Assembly (NCBI GenBank): GCA_934725575.1
Contig: CAKVCK010000033.1
Span: forward strand, 1 to 26,735
Direction of reading: 5' to 3'
DNA: 26,735 nt
DNA from: an uncultured Bacteroidales bacterium
Lineage (GTDB): Bacteria; Bacteroidota; Bacteroidia; Bacteroidales; UBA932
Within the stretch, counting starts at the first letter, position 1. Each line of letters begins with the position of its first letter. Below the pieces are notes generated by a model, which saw only the letters and a list, made by a program, of their open reading frames with translations, ran no database searches and was not told the DNA's origin. The position numbers and the translations under genes were made by a program. Of the stretch, positions 7,032-15,422 are shown in pieces.

Positions 7032-7099
7032 TACTCTTGCCGTTTCCTGTTTTCATTCGTGTGTGTCGGAACGGCTTGAAATTCAAAAAGACTGCTGTT

Positions 7100-8659
7100 A
7101 TGAGATTTGGAATATTCATAAATTCTTGTGTTTGCGCTTTGGTGATGTCTGTTGCCATCGCCCCTTCCGCCGTGGCCTCCTCGCCGCAACTGCATTCCGC
7201 AAATAAGGCTCGATTCAAGACCAAGGCCCAGAGATATGTCGAATCAATCTCCCGAAGCGAATCTCTGAAGTCCTCCGTCCTCGGAGTCCTCGCACTGACC
7301 GAAGGAGGCGACACACTCGCCTCCTGGAACAGCGGCCAGCGGATGGTCCCCGCCTCGACGATGAAGCTGATAACCACAGGCCTGGCCATCCACAGCCTCG
7401 GTCCCGACTTCAAGTACGTCACCCGCATCGGCCACAGCGGCACGATCAAGGACGGAATCCTTGACGGAGACCTTTACATAGTGGGCGGCGGCGACCCGAC
7501 CATAGCCTCGAAAGATTCGATCGCCATCCCGCACGCCAAACTTTTCGCCCAGTGGAAATCGTTCCTGGACAAGGCCGGGATCAAGAGAATCAACGGCAAG
7601 GTGATCGGCGATGGCCGCTATTTCGATGGCCCGATGGAGCACGACACCTGGAGTTACCAGGACATCGGCACGGCCTACGGAGCCGGCGGCAACGGCCTCT
7701 GCTTCTACGAGAACGCCCAGAACTTCCGCGTGAGCGCCGGCCCGTCCGTCGGTTCGCCCGTCAACGTCACGGTCTCCTTCCCGAACACCCCGTGGATGAG
7801 GTTCGAATATCCCTGCAAAACCGCTCCCGCCGGCACAGGCGACCAACTTTACCTGTTCAACACCGAGTTTCTTCCTTACGCCGAGATCCGCGGCTCCTTC
7901 GCCATCGACCGCAAGCCCAAAACCGAGGAGTTCAGCAACAAGTTCGGGGCCTACACCTGCGCCCATTATTTCTGTGAATATCTGAAAACCGGCGGTATCC
8001 CAGTCTCCGAAGGCCCCGCCGACATCCGCCTCGGCCGCGTCCGCTCCAACCTCTCTTCCAATGAATATGGTCCCTACGCCTCAGGAGTTGACAATCTGAA
8101 TATGCTCGGTCAGACATATTCCCCGTCCCTGAAGCGCATAGCCCGTGAGACGAATCTGAAAAGCGACAACTTCTACGCCGAGACTCTTTTCCGGACTCTT
8201 GGCCGGAGACTCCATCATTCCGCCTCCTATGATTCTTCCTATGTAGCTGTGAATGAGGTGATGAAAAGCTTAGGTGTCAGTGCTGAGGATGTCCGGATAG
8301 TTGACGGCAGCGGCCTCGCCCGCCACAACTACATCTCCCCGTCCTTCTTTGTCCGTTTCCTTTCCGCTATGATGGACAGCCCATCCTTCGCTGACTACAT
8401 CCAGACCATAGGCCAGCCGGGAAACCGTCATTATGAATCCCGCCTGAAGGACGCCCCGGCCTCCGTCAAGTCCCGTGTCCACCTGAAGAGCGGCTCGATG
8501 AACGGTGTCCGTTGCTTCAGCGGCTACATCGAGCCTTCCCTCGGCTCCAAGTCCGACACCATCATCTTCTCCATAATGACCAACAACTCCCTCGTCCCCG
8601 CCTCCCGCATCGACCCCCTGATCGACCGCATCATCACCCACCTCGCCGCCGACAACTGA
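7100..8659 (+). CDS. dacB: D-alanyl-D-alanine carboxypeptidase/endopeptidase (PBP4, peptidase S13)
   Basis: This periplasmic enzyme trims or cleaves peptidoglycan cross-links. The 519 residues begin with a Sec signal peptide (about 1-27, ending APSAVA). The penicillin-binding motifs are S86-TM-K89 (PASTMKL), S355-D-N357 (KSDNFYAE) and K463-S-G465 (HLKSGSMNG); DGSGLAR is at 402-408. The 400-odd residues between cover the extra domains typical of the S13 family. The frame opens at a TTG at 7037, but only the ATG at 7100 gives a clean signal peptide. Gene is full length. Confidence 0.94.
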   Translation: MRFGIFINSCVCALVMSVAIAPSAVASSPQLHSANKARFKTKAQRYVESISRSESLKSSVLGVLALTEGGDTLASWNSGQRMVPASTMKLITTGLAIHSLGPDFKYVTRIGHSGTIKDGILDGDLYIVGGGDPTIASKDSIAIPHAKLFAQWKSFLDKAGIKRINGKVIGDGRYFDGPMEHDTWSYQDIGTAYGAGGNGLCFYENAQNFRVSAGPSVGSPVNVTVSFPNTPWMRFEYPCKTAPAGTGDQLYLFNTEFLPYAEIRGSFAIDRKPKTEEFSNKFGAYTCAHYFCEYLKTGGIPVSEGPADIRLGRVRSNLSSNEYGPYASGVDNLNMLGQTYSPSLKRIARETNLKSDNFYAETLFRTLGRRLHHSASYDSSYVAVNEVMKSLGVSAEDVRIVDGSGLARHNYISPSFFVRFLSAMMDSPSFADYIQTIGQPGNRHYESRLKDAPASVKSRVHLKSGSMNGVRCFSGYIEPSLGSKSDTIIFSIMTNNSLVPASRIDPLIDRIITHLAADN

Positions 8660-8703
8660 TCCGCCCTCATAGCCCGATCTCAGTGACCTGACAGTGAACG
8701 TAC

Positions 8704-9040
8704 CTTAACTGTCTGGTGTTTAGTGAGATCTGAAATCCTGCCGGTCATTTTGGAAGGCCAGGAATCCATAATTAATTGGAACAGAGAACGTGAAGCTCCA
8801 CGGCTTGTGTCTCAGAACGTTATGAGATCCTGCCAGTCATTTTGGAAGGCCAGAAATCCATAATTGGTTGGAACAGAGAGTGTGAAACCCCACAGACTGA
8901 ATTTCAGTACGTTATGAGATCCTGCCCTCTATTTTAGGAGACCAGGAATCCATAATTGATTGGAACAGAGAGTGTGACGTTCCACAAGTTGAAGGTCAGT
9001 GCATTATGAAGTTCTGCTCTCTGGAATTGACTACCAGTAA
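8704..9040 (+). repeat. Upstream array of 92-nt repeats flanking the RAYT gene
   Basis: The array opens with CTTAACTGTCTGGT (8704-8717). The core ATCCTGCC recurs at 8735, 8827 and 8919, with a decayed fourth copy at 9011, so the period is exactly 92 nt. Each unit has ATCCTGCCnGTCATTTTGG, then GGCCAGGAATCCATAATT, then TTGGAACAGAGA. The first two parts form an imperfect hairpin (ATCCTG with CAGGAAT, CC with GG), as expected for REP-type palindromes. The 8660-9201 gap holds no other gene that I can support. Confidence 0.88.
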
Positions 9041-9186
9041 TTTATAAGTAACGAACCCATGATGTTTTACGGTCCACACTCTTGCTAATCATAGATTAAT
9101 TTCCCATATTTGTGAAGCATCGTTCTCTGGTCTGGAATCAACCAGTCCACCGGAAAGAATGATGTGGGTCAACTATGTAAAACTTT

Positions 9187-9195
9187 AAGGAGGGG
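9187..9195 (+). promoter_or_regulatory. Strong Shine-Dalgarno before the RAYT gene
   Basis: AAGGAGGGG ends six bases before the ATG at 9202 and pairs well with the CCTCC of this genome's 16S 3' end. Other genes in the window lack such a site, as is normal for Bacteroidota. Confidence 0.8.
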
Positions 9196-9201
9196 AATGT
9201 T

Positions 9202-10194
9202 ATGAAGCGAAGGAAGTTTCTGCCCGGTTCACCGAACCACATTTATCAACGGTCACAGAACGGTTCTGTGATATTCTACAGTCTGGAGGATTGTCTGGTT
9301 TATTTCACTGTGTTCTGCACCTGCGCCAAACGGTACGGAGTGACAGTTCTGGGTCTGTGCGAGATGTACGACCATATTCATCAATTGATTGTGGCTCAGG
9401 CACTGCCGGCGCTCAGCGAATTTGAAAGGATGGTGAATATGAAGTTTACCTATGAGTATTACGATGACTTGAAGCGAGGCCTAGTGCCGGATTTTGATCG
9501 AGTGAGTCATAACAATCTCGACACCGTTGACTATAAGATTCCGAACATCGGCCATCTGTTCCAGTCTCCATTCGGGAGCGCTCCGAAGATCGGAAACAAA
9601 AAGATTAGAACCAGCATCGCCTATCTTTACAACAATCCGGTTGAGAGGAATATTCATCCGGAAGCGATCAAATGGCGTTGGAACTTTCTGGCCTATGCGT
9701 TCTCAGATCATCCGTTTTCGGAAAAGTTGTCACGTCGTGATGCTTCTGTCAAATTGCGTAAAGATCTCAAAGAGGTTGAAGGATGTTATGCGCGAGGCAG
9801 CCACCTTAGGTACCCTCAACTTCGTAGGATGTTTGAGGGTCTGTCTCCCGAAGAAAAGGATCAACTTGTTGATTTCATTGTTATTACTTATAATGTGATT
9901 GAATATGACAGGCTGTCCTCATATTATGGAAGTCCGGAAAAGATGCTGCTTGCCATCAACTCCAACACCGGCAGTGAATATGATATCAAGGAGGAACGGC
10001 ATCATAATCCGGACACTTCCTATGGTCAGATGATGAATTATGTGGTCAGGCATAAATTTGTCACAAGAGCCAAGGATGTCCTCATCCTGCCCACCAAGGA
10101 GAAAAACGCCCTCGTGAGGATTCTTGTCCGTGACACTATGGCTGATGAGTGGCAAGCCCTGAAGTTTCTCGGTATGGATCTCCCTTCAAGGTAG
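9202..10194 (+). CDS. REP-associated tyrosine transposase (RAYT, Y1/HUH superfamily)
   Basis: The 330-residue protein belongs to the single-strand-DNA HUH nuclease group. The N-terminus has the family pattern PNHIYQRSQNGSVIF (11-25), the metal-binding HUH motif is H58-I-H60 in MYDHIHQLI, and the likely nucleophile is Y141 in IAYLYNNPVER. Family members nick and rejoin REP hairpins. The catalytic part ends near 170; the remaining 160 residues are a helical extension, making it about twice the E. coli length (about 165). It lies between two arrays of 92-nt repeats and has its own strong ribosome site. There are no IS-type ends, so it looks like a domesticated single-copy gene with its repeats rather than an active IS. 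Transposition of the repeats is inferred, not seen. Confidence 0.88.
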   Translation: MKRRKFLPGSPNHIYQRSQNGSVIFYSLEDCLVYFTVFCTCAKRYGVTVLGLCEMYDHIHQLIVAQALPALSEFERMVNMKFTYEYYDDLKRGLVPDFDRVSHNNLDTVDYKIPNIGHLFQSPFGSAPKIGNKKIRTSIAYLYNNPVERNIHPEAIKWRWNFLAYAFSDHPFSEKLSRRDASVKLRKDLKEVEGCYARGSHLRYPQLRRMFEGLSPEEKDQLVDFIVITYNVIEYDRLSSYYGSPEKMLLAINSNTGSEYDIKEERHHNPDTSYGQMMNYVVRHKFVTRAKDVLILPTKEKNALVRILVRDTMADEWQALKFLGMDLPSR

Positions 10195-10257
10195 GGCCAC
10201 GGTATCAAGACCGTCCGGACCTTTTCGTAGCTTACCGCATCCTCCCTCAAGATGGTG

Positions 10258-10455
10258 CTTAACTGTCTGGTACTTAGGATAATTGCGAATCCTGCCAGTC
10301 ATTTTGAGAGGCCGGGAATCCATAACGTGTTGGAATTGAGGCAGTGAAGCGTCTTTTGTTGTCCATCAGCCCTTTGTGAACTCCCACCCTCCGATTTTAG
10401 AGATCAGAAATCTGTAATTTGCTGAAATATAGCGTGAAAAAGTTCGCTCGTCTGC
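10258..10455 (+). repeat. Downstream array of 92-nt repeats flanking the RAYT gene
   Basis: It starts with the same 14-mer CTTAACTGTCTGGT (10258-10271) found at 8704. The core ATCCTGCC follows at 10289, again 31 nt after that 14-mer, with GTCATTTT and GGCCGGGAATCCATAA. A decayed second unit starts at 10381 (92 nt later; CAGAAATCTGTAATTTG). Same orientation as the upstream array. The 10195-10489 gap holds nothing else that I can support. Confidence 0.85.
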
Positions 10456-10489
10456 TCGTGGATAAGTGATACGGTAAGAAATTAACGCA

Positions 10490-11563
10490 CTAATCCTGCG
10501 GAAAGTAGAACGGGCTGCGGAAGGTGGAGATGATTCCGGAACCGTTGGCGTCTATGTGGCCGACGATGCGGCGGGCGCGGACAGGCTTGCGGTTGTAGAA
10601 ATCGGCAGCGCTGGAATCCAATGAGTTGACACGCACGACCTGGGCGGAGTGGATGAACTTGCCGTCGCCGATGTACATTCCCACGTGCGTGATCCGCTCC
10701 TTTGTGCTGTCAGTCGCGGCCTTGCCCCAGAACAGAAGGTCGCCCGGAAGCAGACCGCTCCAGTCAACGTCCCCGTTGTCCTTGAATATTCCCACATCCT
10801 CTCCGATCCTTGCCTGCTGGGAGGCGTTGCGCGGCAGGAGCACTCCGTTGGCGAAATATACGCTGCGGGTGAATCCGCTGCAGTCCACGTTCTTGATGGA
10901 CGTGCCGCCCCACATATATGGAACGCCGAGGAACCTGTAGCCCGTCGCCAGAAGATCCTGCCTGAAATCATCCCCGGCCAAAGTCCTGTCCTTTCGGTCT
11001 TTGGCCCATTTATAGAACACGGCTACATCCTTCGCCGGAACGTAACCAGTCTTCCCGGACGGAAGCACGACACCGGCGAACTTCTTCTTCAGGACGGCAC
11101 GGCCTTCCTCGTAGCCTTTGTAGCGGCCGCTTGTATGCGTCTTGACACCGTACATAATCCTGACCACATCTCCGAGCACGAAATCGGTGACAATTCTGGA
11201 ATCCACCGAAGGCTCCTCGTAAATGTGTGAGAAAGCCGCTGTGCAGATGTATTTCGGAGCCTCAAGGTAGTCCAGAAGCTCTTCCTCGCTCATCGGAACA
11301 AGCCCCATCTCATTGACCCAGGCCGTGTAAGGTTCCGGACTCTTTATCTTGACCCAGTAGCTTGACTTGTCCAGGACCTCGACCACCGTTCCCATCAACG
11401 CCTGGTCTCCAAGCTCGGCGGCGTAGTCAGGTGCCTCACGCATAAAGTTGGCGGAAAACTCAACCACGGCCCATTTCTTAGGTGCTTCCTGCGCTGAGAC
11501 GACGCAATTGAATGACAGGGCGACCGCGGCGGCGGAAGACAAAATTTTCAGGAATATGTTCAT
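10490..11563 (-). CDS. Secreted NlpC/P60 peptidoglycan endopeptidase with SH3-like domains
   Basis: The 357-residue protein starts with a signal peptide (MNIFLKILSSAAAVALSFNC..., cut near VSAQ). Residues about 30-180 form two bacterial SH3-like modules (for example GTVVEVLDKSSYWVKI), which usually bind cell-wall peptides. The C-terminal NlpC/P60 domain (about 200-337) has the catalytic C228 in VDCSGFTR, H293 in THVGMYIG and H305 in FIHSA, with GDLLFWG between. Such enzymes cut the gamma-D-Glu to diamino acid bond of wall peptides in the periplasm. No clear TAnnTTTG is seen upstream. Single gene, divergent from the radical SAM gene. Confidence 0.92.
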   Translation of the reverse strand: MNIFLKILSSAAAVALSFNCVVSAQEAPKKWAVVEFSANFMREAPDYAAELGDQALMGTVVEVLDKSSYWVKIKSPEPYTAWVNEMGLVPMSEEELLDYLEAPKYICTAAFSHIYEEPSVDSRIVTDFVLGDVVRIMYGVKTHTSGRYKGYEEGRAVLKKKFAGVVLPSGKTGYVPAKDVAVFYKWAKDRKDRTLAGDDFRQDLLATGYRFLGVPYMWGGTSIKNVDCSGFTRSVYFANGVLLPRNASQQARIGEDVGIFKDNGDVDWSGLLPGDLLFWGKAATDSTKERITHVGMYIGDGKFIHSAQVVRVNSLDSSAADFYNRKPVRARRIVGHIDANGSGIISTFRSPFYFPQD

Positions 11564-11667
11564 ATCGACATCTGTTTATAATCAATAAACTGTTCTGTTT
11601 GGAATGTCTTTTCGAGGTTCAAACAAATCAAAAACATTCTCTTTCCGGAACCAATGGCAGTTCCAAC

Positions 11668-11698
11668 TTGTAAAAATATTCACAATTCATTAGTTTTG
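11668..11698 (+). promoter_or_regulatory. Promoter for the radical SAM gene, giving a long leader
   Basis: TTG (11668-11670), a 20-nt spacer, then TAGTTTTG (11691-11698), a good Bacteroidota promoter. The first ATG of the downstream gene is at 11906, so the leader would be about 200 nt. Confidence 0.65.
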
Positions 11699-11755
11699 CA
11701 AGGAATATGTCGCACTTTTCAGCGGCACGTGTCAGGGAAAAGGAATTTAGCAAGG

Positions 11756-11880
11756 GGATAGGACAATCACATCCAGACGTGGAACAGGAATTCTCCTTAA
11801 TGGATTTCTTTGAAAACCGAATGTCCGGAATAGGATAATCACATTTGAACGTGAAGCGGAAGAGGACGCGAAGGAAAAAT
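11756..11880 (+). repeat. 72-nt-period repeat in the leader of the radical SAM gene
   Basis: ATAGGACAATCACATCCAGA (from 11758) recurs as ATAGGATAATCACATTTGAA (from 11830), each followed by CGTG and a purine-rich stretch. The spacing is 72 nt. A weaker relative may precede it near 11728. This is the only structure I see in the 342-nt gap 11564-11905 besides the promoter and a GAATGT/ACATTC inverted repeat near 11600-11640. Confidence 0.6.
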
Positions 11881-11905
11881 GAATCGGTAGAAGTCGGGCT
11901 GCATT

Positions 11906-12934
11906 ATGTTTGGTTTTTCAGAAGGGAAAAGATATAATTCGTTCGTGGGTTATTACCGCCGCAGGTACGGTGAGAGACTCCAGAAGCTGGTTCTGGACGC
12001 TGGATTCTCGTGCCCTAACCGGGACGGAACCGTGGGGCGGGGAGGGTGTACCTACTGTGACAACGCCGCCTTCCATCCTGGTTACAGCACTCCGGGCAAA
12101 CCGCTTCTGACCCAGATAGATGAGGGAATCGAGTTCCAAAAGGTGCGCTATCCGAGAGTGAGGCACTATCTGGCATATTTCCAGGCATATTCAAACACAT
12201 ACGGTTCTCTTGAGCGGTTGAAGGCTCTTTACGAGGAGGTTCTGAGGCATCCGGAGGTGGTGGGGATCGTGATCGGCACGCGTCCGGATTGTGTCGATGT
12301 GGAGAAACTGGACTATCTGGCTGATTTGGCGGCGGGGCGTGTACTTCCCGGGTGGCAAAGGTTCCTTCGGAAGGTTCCGGGACCGACTGTCCAGGCCCCG
12401 GTTCCGGATACCCTCACCGCACCCATAGTGGTGGTAGAGTACGGCATCGAATCCTGCCACGACAGCATCCTGCGCCACATCAACCGCGGCCACAACTTCG
12501 AGTGCGCCCGCAAAGCCGTGGAAATGACTGCCGAAAGAGGCATCGACACCGGAGCCCATTTCATCCTCGGCCTCCCCGGCGAAACCCGTGAGATGCTCCT
12601 CGACCAGTGCGGCCTCATCTCATCGCTTCCGCTGCGCTCCGTCAAATTCCACCAGCTCCAGATCGTCAAAGGCACAGCGATGGAAAAGGAATATGCCGCC
12701 GACCCTTCAGCCTTCTACCGCCCCGGGCTTGATGAATATCTTGACCTCGTCATCGACATCCTCGAACGTCTGCGTCCAGACCTTTACATAGAACGGGTCG
12801 CCGGAGAGGTCCCTCCGCGTTTCGTGAACGACACCCCGTGGGGACTCGTCCGCAACTTCGAGATCCTCCGCCTTCTGGACAAACGTCTTGAGGAACGGGG
12901 CACGTGGCAAGGCCGTTTATATTCAAGGCCTTGA
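11906..12934 (+). CDS. YhcC-type (TIGR01212) radical SAM protein
   Basis: The 342-residue protein has the family's cluster motif C36-PNRDGTVGRGG-C48-TY-C51, which binds a 4Fe-4S cluster used to cleave SAM. The start MFGFSEGKRYNSFVGYYRRRYG and later motifs YGIES and GAHFILGLPGE are typical of YhcC proteins. The reaction of this family is not settled; links to tRNA or amino-acid chemistry have been suggested for relatives. There is an apparent insertion around residues 137-168 (GRVLPGWQRF...) before the VVVEYGIES strand. It probably forms its own transcript, with promoter at 11668-11698 and terminator at 12971-12999. Confidence 0.88.
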   Translation: MFGFSEGKRYNSFVGYYRRRYGERLQKLVLDAGFSCPNRDGTVGRGGCTYCDNAAFHPGYSTPGKPLLTQIDEGIEFQKVRYPRVRHYLAYFQAYSNTYGSLERLKALYEEVLRHPEVVGIVIGTRPDCVDVEKLDYLADLAAGRVLPGWQRFLRKVPGPTVQAPVPDTLTAPIVVVEYGIESCHDSILRHINRGHNFECARKAVEMTAERGIDTGAHFILGLPGETREMLLDQCGLISSLPLRSVKFHQLQIVKGTAMEKEYAADPSAFYRPGLDEYLDLVIDILERLRPDLYIERVAGEVPPRFVNDTPWGLVRNFEILRLLDKRLEERGTWQGRLYSRP

Positions 12935-12970
12935 TCAGTCGGCTGGCACAACTTTCGCTTGCCTGAAGGC

Positions 12971-12999
12971 CGGCTGCCAGGCCGGAAGCCGAATTTTTT
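12971..12999 (+). terminator. Intrinsic terminator after the radical SAM gene
   Basis: CGGCT (12971-12975) and AGCCG (12987-12991) pair, with possible extra pairs inside the GC-rich loop, followed by AATTTTTT. Moderately strong. Confidence 0.65.
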
Positions 13000-13055
13000 G
13001 AGGCCATAGAAGCAGAACAACCCTCCAGCCAAGCCAACTATTGCGTGAAAATTCT

Positions 13056-13063
13056 TATATTTG
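13056..13063 (+). promoter_or_regulatory. -7 element of the guaB promoter
   Basis: TATATTTG matches TAnnTTTG exactly, 19 nt before the ATG at 13083. No well-spaced -33 TTG is seen. Confidence 0.6.
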
Positions 13064-13082
13064 TCAAATTTATTTGATTACA

Positions 13083-14552
13083 ATGGCGAAGTTTGTAAAC
13101 CGAGAGATTCCTGAAGGCCTCACCTTCGATGACGTTTTGCTGGTTCCGGCACATTCCGATGTACTTCCTCGTGACGTGGATGTCACAACAAATTTCACGA
13201 CTGACATCAAGCTCCACACCCCGATCGTGTCGGCTGCGATGGACACAGTCACAGAAGCCGATCTTGCCATAGCGATGGCGAGGGCAGGCGGTATCGGCGT
13301 GATTCACAAGAATATGACCATCGAGCAGCAGTGCGAGCAGGTGCGTCACGTGAAGAGGGCCGAGAACGGAATGATCTACGATCCTGTGACGATCAGCCCG
13401 GACGCGAATGTCGGCAACGCCCTCGCGATGATGAAGAAGCATCACATCGGCGGCATTCCTGTCGTGGACGCCAACGGCTTCCTTATCGGAATCGTCACGA
13501 ACCGTGACTTGAGATTCCAGGAGGATATGCAGCTGCCGATTTCCGAGGTTATGACAAAAGAGAACCTCGTGACCGCGCCTAAGGGCATCACTCTGGCCGA
13601 CGCGACGAAGATCCTCCAGCACAGCAAGGTCGAGAAACTTCCTGTTGTAGATAACGACGGCAAGCTTGTCGGCCTGATCACCTACAAGGATCTTATGAAG
13701 ATCAAGGACAACCCTATCGCCTCCAAGGACAGCAAGGGCCGTCTCCTTGTGGCCGCCGCCGCCGGAATCAAGTCCGACACGCTCGACAGGATCGGTCTCC
13801 TGATCGACGCCGGAGCCGACGCAGTCGTCCTCGACACTGCCCACGGCCACTCTGAGGGTGTGCTCAGGATGATCAAGAAGGCCTGCGACGCTTATAAGGA
13901 TTTCCAGATCATCGCCGGAAACGTCGCCACCGCGGCCGGTGCCAAGGCTCTCGCCGATGCCGGAGTCAAGGCCGTGAAGGTCGGAATCGGTCCTGGCTCG
14001 ATCTGCACCACGAGAATCATCGCCGGAATCGGCGTGCCGCAGCTCACTGCCGTTATGGAGGCGGCATACGCCCTCAAGGGAACTGGCGTGCCTGTGATCG
14101 CTGACGGCGGTATAAGATATTCAGGAGACATCGTCAAGGCGCTTGCCGCCGGTGCCAGCACCATTATGGCAGGCTCACTGCTCGCCGGAACGGAGGAATC
14201 CCCTGGCGAGACCATCATTATGAACGGCCGCCGCTTCAAGTCCTACCGCGGAATGGGGTCCCTCGAAGCGATGGAGCAAGGCTCGAAGGACAGGTACTTC
14301 CAGGATATGGAGTCCGACATCAAAAAGCTCGTTCCTGAAGGAATCGTGGCTCAGGTGCCTTACAAGGGAACCGTTTCAGAGGTCGTCTATCAGCTTGTCG
14401 GCGGACTCAGGGCCGGGATGGGCTACTGCGGAGCGCATACTGTCGAGGAACTCAGGAACGCCCAGTTCGTGCGCATCACCAACGCCGGCTTCCTTGAAAG
14501 CCACCCGCACGATGTCACCATCACAAAGGAAGCTCCTAACTATTCCCGCTAA
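13083..14552 (+). CDS. guaB: IMP dehydrogenase
   Basis: GuaB oxidises IMP to XMP with NAD, the committed step to GMP. The 489 residues have the N-terminal barrel start (LTFDDVLLVP), a CBS-domain pair inserted at about 100-215, IIAGNVAT (276-283), and the catalytic loop GIGPGSICTTR (301-311) with C308. The mobile flap region (SYRGMGSLEAM) is present. The open frame extends 42 bases further upstream, but the promoter lies inside that stretch, so ATG 13083 is the start. The next gene begins four bases after the stop, so the chaperone genes may be read from the same promoter. Confidence 0.97.
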   Translation: MAKFVNREIPEGLTFDDVLLVPAHSDVLPRDVDVTTNFTTDIKLHTPIVSAAMDTVTEADLAIAMARAGGIGVIHKNMTIEQQCEQVRHVKRAENGMIYDPVTISPDANVGNALAMMKKHHIGGIPVVDANGFLIGIVTNRDLRFQEDMQLPISEVMTKENLVTAPKGITLADATKILQHSKVEKLPVVDNDGKLVGLITYKDLMKIKDNPIASKDSKGRLLVAAAAGIKSDTLDRIGLLIDAGADAVVLDTAHGHSEGVLRMIKKACDAYKDFQIIAGNVATAAGAKALADAGVKAVKVGIGPGSICTTRIIAGIGVPQLTAVMEAAYALKGTGVPVIADGGIRYSGDIVKALAAGASTIMAGSLLAGTEESPGETIIMNGRRFKSYRGMGSLEAMEQGSKDRYFQDMESDIKKLVPEGIVAQVPYKGTVSEVVYQLVGGLRAGMGYCGAHTVEELRNAQFVRITNAGFLESHPHDVTITKEAPNYSR

Positions 14553-14555
14553 TCA

Positions 14556-15422
14556 ATGATGCTCAGGAGGTTCCGCATATTCGTAATGGCAGCCGTCGTT
14601 GCCGCCCTTCCGTCCTGCAAGGCAATATCCTCGCTGATTCACGACGGGGAGGTTGTCGCCAGGCTGGGAGACCATAAACTCTATCGCTCGGAGCTGGACG
14701 ATGTGATCCCTAAGGGCACGTCTCCGGAGGACAGCGTGAACCTTGCGAACCTCTACATCAACTCGTGGGTGAAGGACAAGGCTTTCCTCGACATCGCCCA
14801 GCAGCGTCTTTCCAAGGAGGAAAAGGATGTCTCGAAGGAGCTTGAGGCCTACCGCCAGTCGCTACTGCGGTACCGCTACGAGCAGCGCTACATCAACGAG
14901 CGCCTCGACACTACCGTCTCGAAAAAGCAGATTGATGAATATTATGACTCCCACAAAGAGTCCTTCAAGCTGGAGCGGCCTATCCTCAAAGCCCGTTTTA
15001 TGAATATTCCGAAAGATTCCCCGAATCTTCAGAAGATCAAGAAACTGATGTCTTCGGACAAGGTTGAGGACGTGGTGGCCGCCGACAGCATCGCCTTCAA
15101 CTCGACCCAGCGTTACCACGACTATTCCAACGACTGGATAGACGCGGTGAAGCTGGCCGCCGAGTTCGGTGTGGACTATGTCCAGATGCTGTCCCAGCGC
15201 AACGGACACTTCATTGAGATCCCGGACGGGGACAGCAACGTCTCTGTGGCCTACATCGTGGATTATATGAAGGCCGGTGAGACCGCTCCGGTGGAGTACT
15301 GCGAGGACAGGATAAAGGACATAATCATAAGTGGAAGAAAGCACGAGCTCCTGACTGGTTTGGAACGGGACTTGATAGAAGACGCCAAGGTCAAGGAAAA
15401 TTTTGAAATATATTCGAAATGA
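14556..15422 (+). CDS. Lipoprotein related to SurA-type chaperones, lacking an obvious isomerase domain
   Basis: The 288-residue product has a lipoprotein signal (VVAALPSC, lipidated C21). The segment GEVVARLGDHKLYRSELDDVIP resembles the N-terminal chaperone part of SurA/PpiD proteins (a value like VA..G..ity.dEl), and the rest is helical with charged linkers. I see no parvulin signature (no GG.LG..., no clear F.H..), so catalytic activity is doubtful. Bacteroidota often carry a row of such proteins ahead of a true SurA-like isomerase and an OstA-like protein, as here. Likely role: holding outer-membrane proteins in the periplasm (inferred). It overlaps the next gene by four bases (ATGA). Confidence 0.82.
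   Translation: MMLRRFRIFVMAAVVAALPSCKAISSLIHDGEVVARLGDHKLYRSELDDVIPKGTSPEDSVNLANLYINSWVKDKAFLDIAQQRLSKEEKDVSKELEAYRQSLLRYRYEQRYINERLDTTVSKKQIDEYYDSHKESFKLERPILKARFMNIPKDSPNLQKIKKLMSSDKVEDVVAADSIAFNSTQRYHDYSNDWIDAVKLAAEFGVDYVQMLSQRNGHFIEIPDGDSNVSVAYIVDYMKAGETAPVEYCEDRIKDIIISGRKHELLTGLERDLIEDAKVKENFEIYSK

Noticed and set aside
7037..7099. TTG start for dacB at 7037
   Set aside because: It would put 21 extra residues before a clean signal peptide and begins only six bases after the -7 element; ATG 7100 is better.
10195..10230. Terminator after the RAYT gene (ACGGT/ACCGT hairpin followed by CTTTTC)
   Set aside because: The stem is only five pairs and the T run is short and displaced; too weak to list.
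8704..10455. CRISPR array
   Set aside because: The repeats are spaced at a constant 92 nt without unique spacers of regular length, and there are no cas genes; the unit as a whole is repeated.
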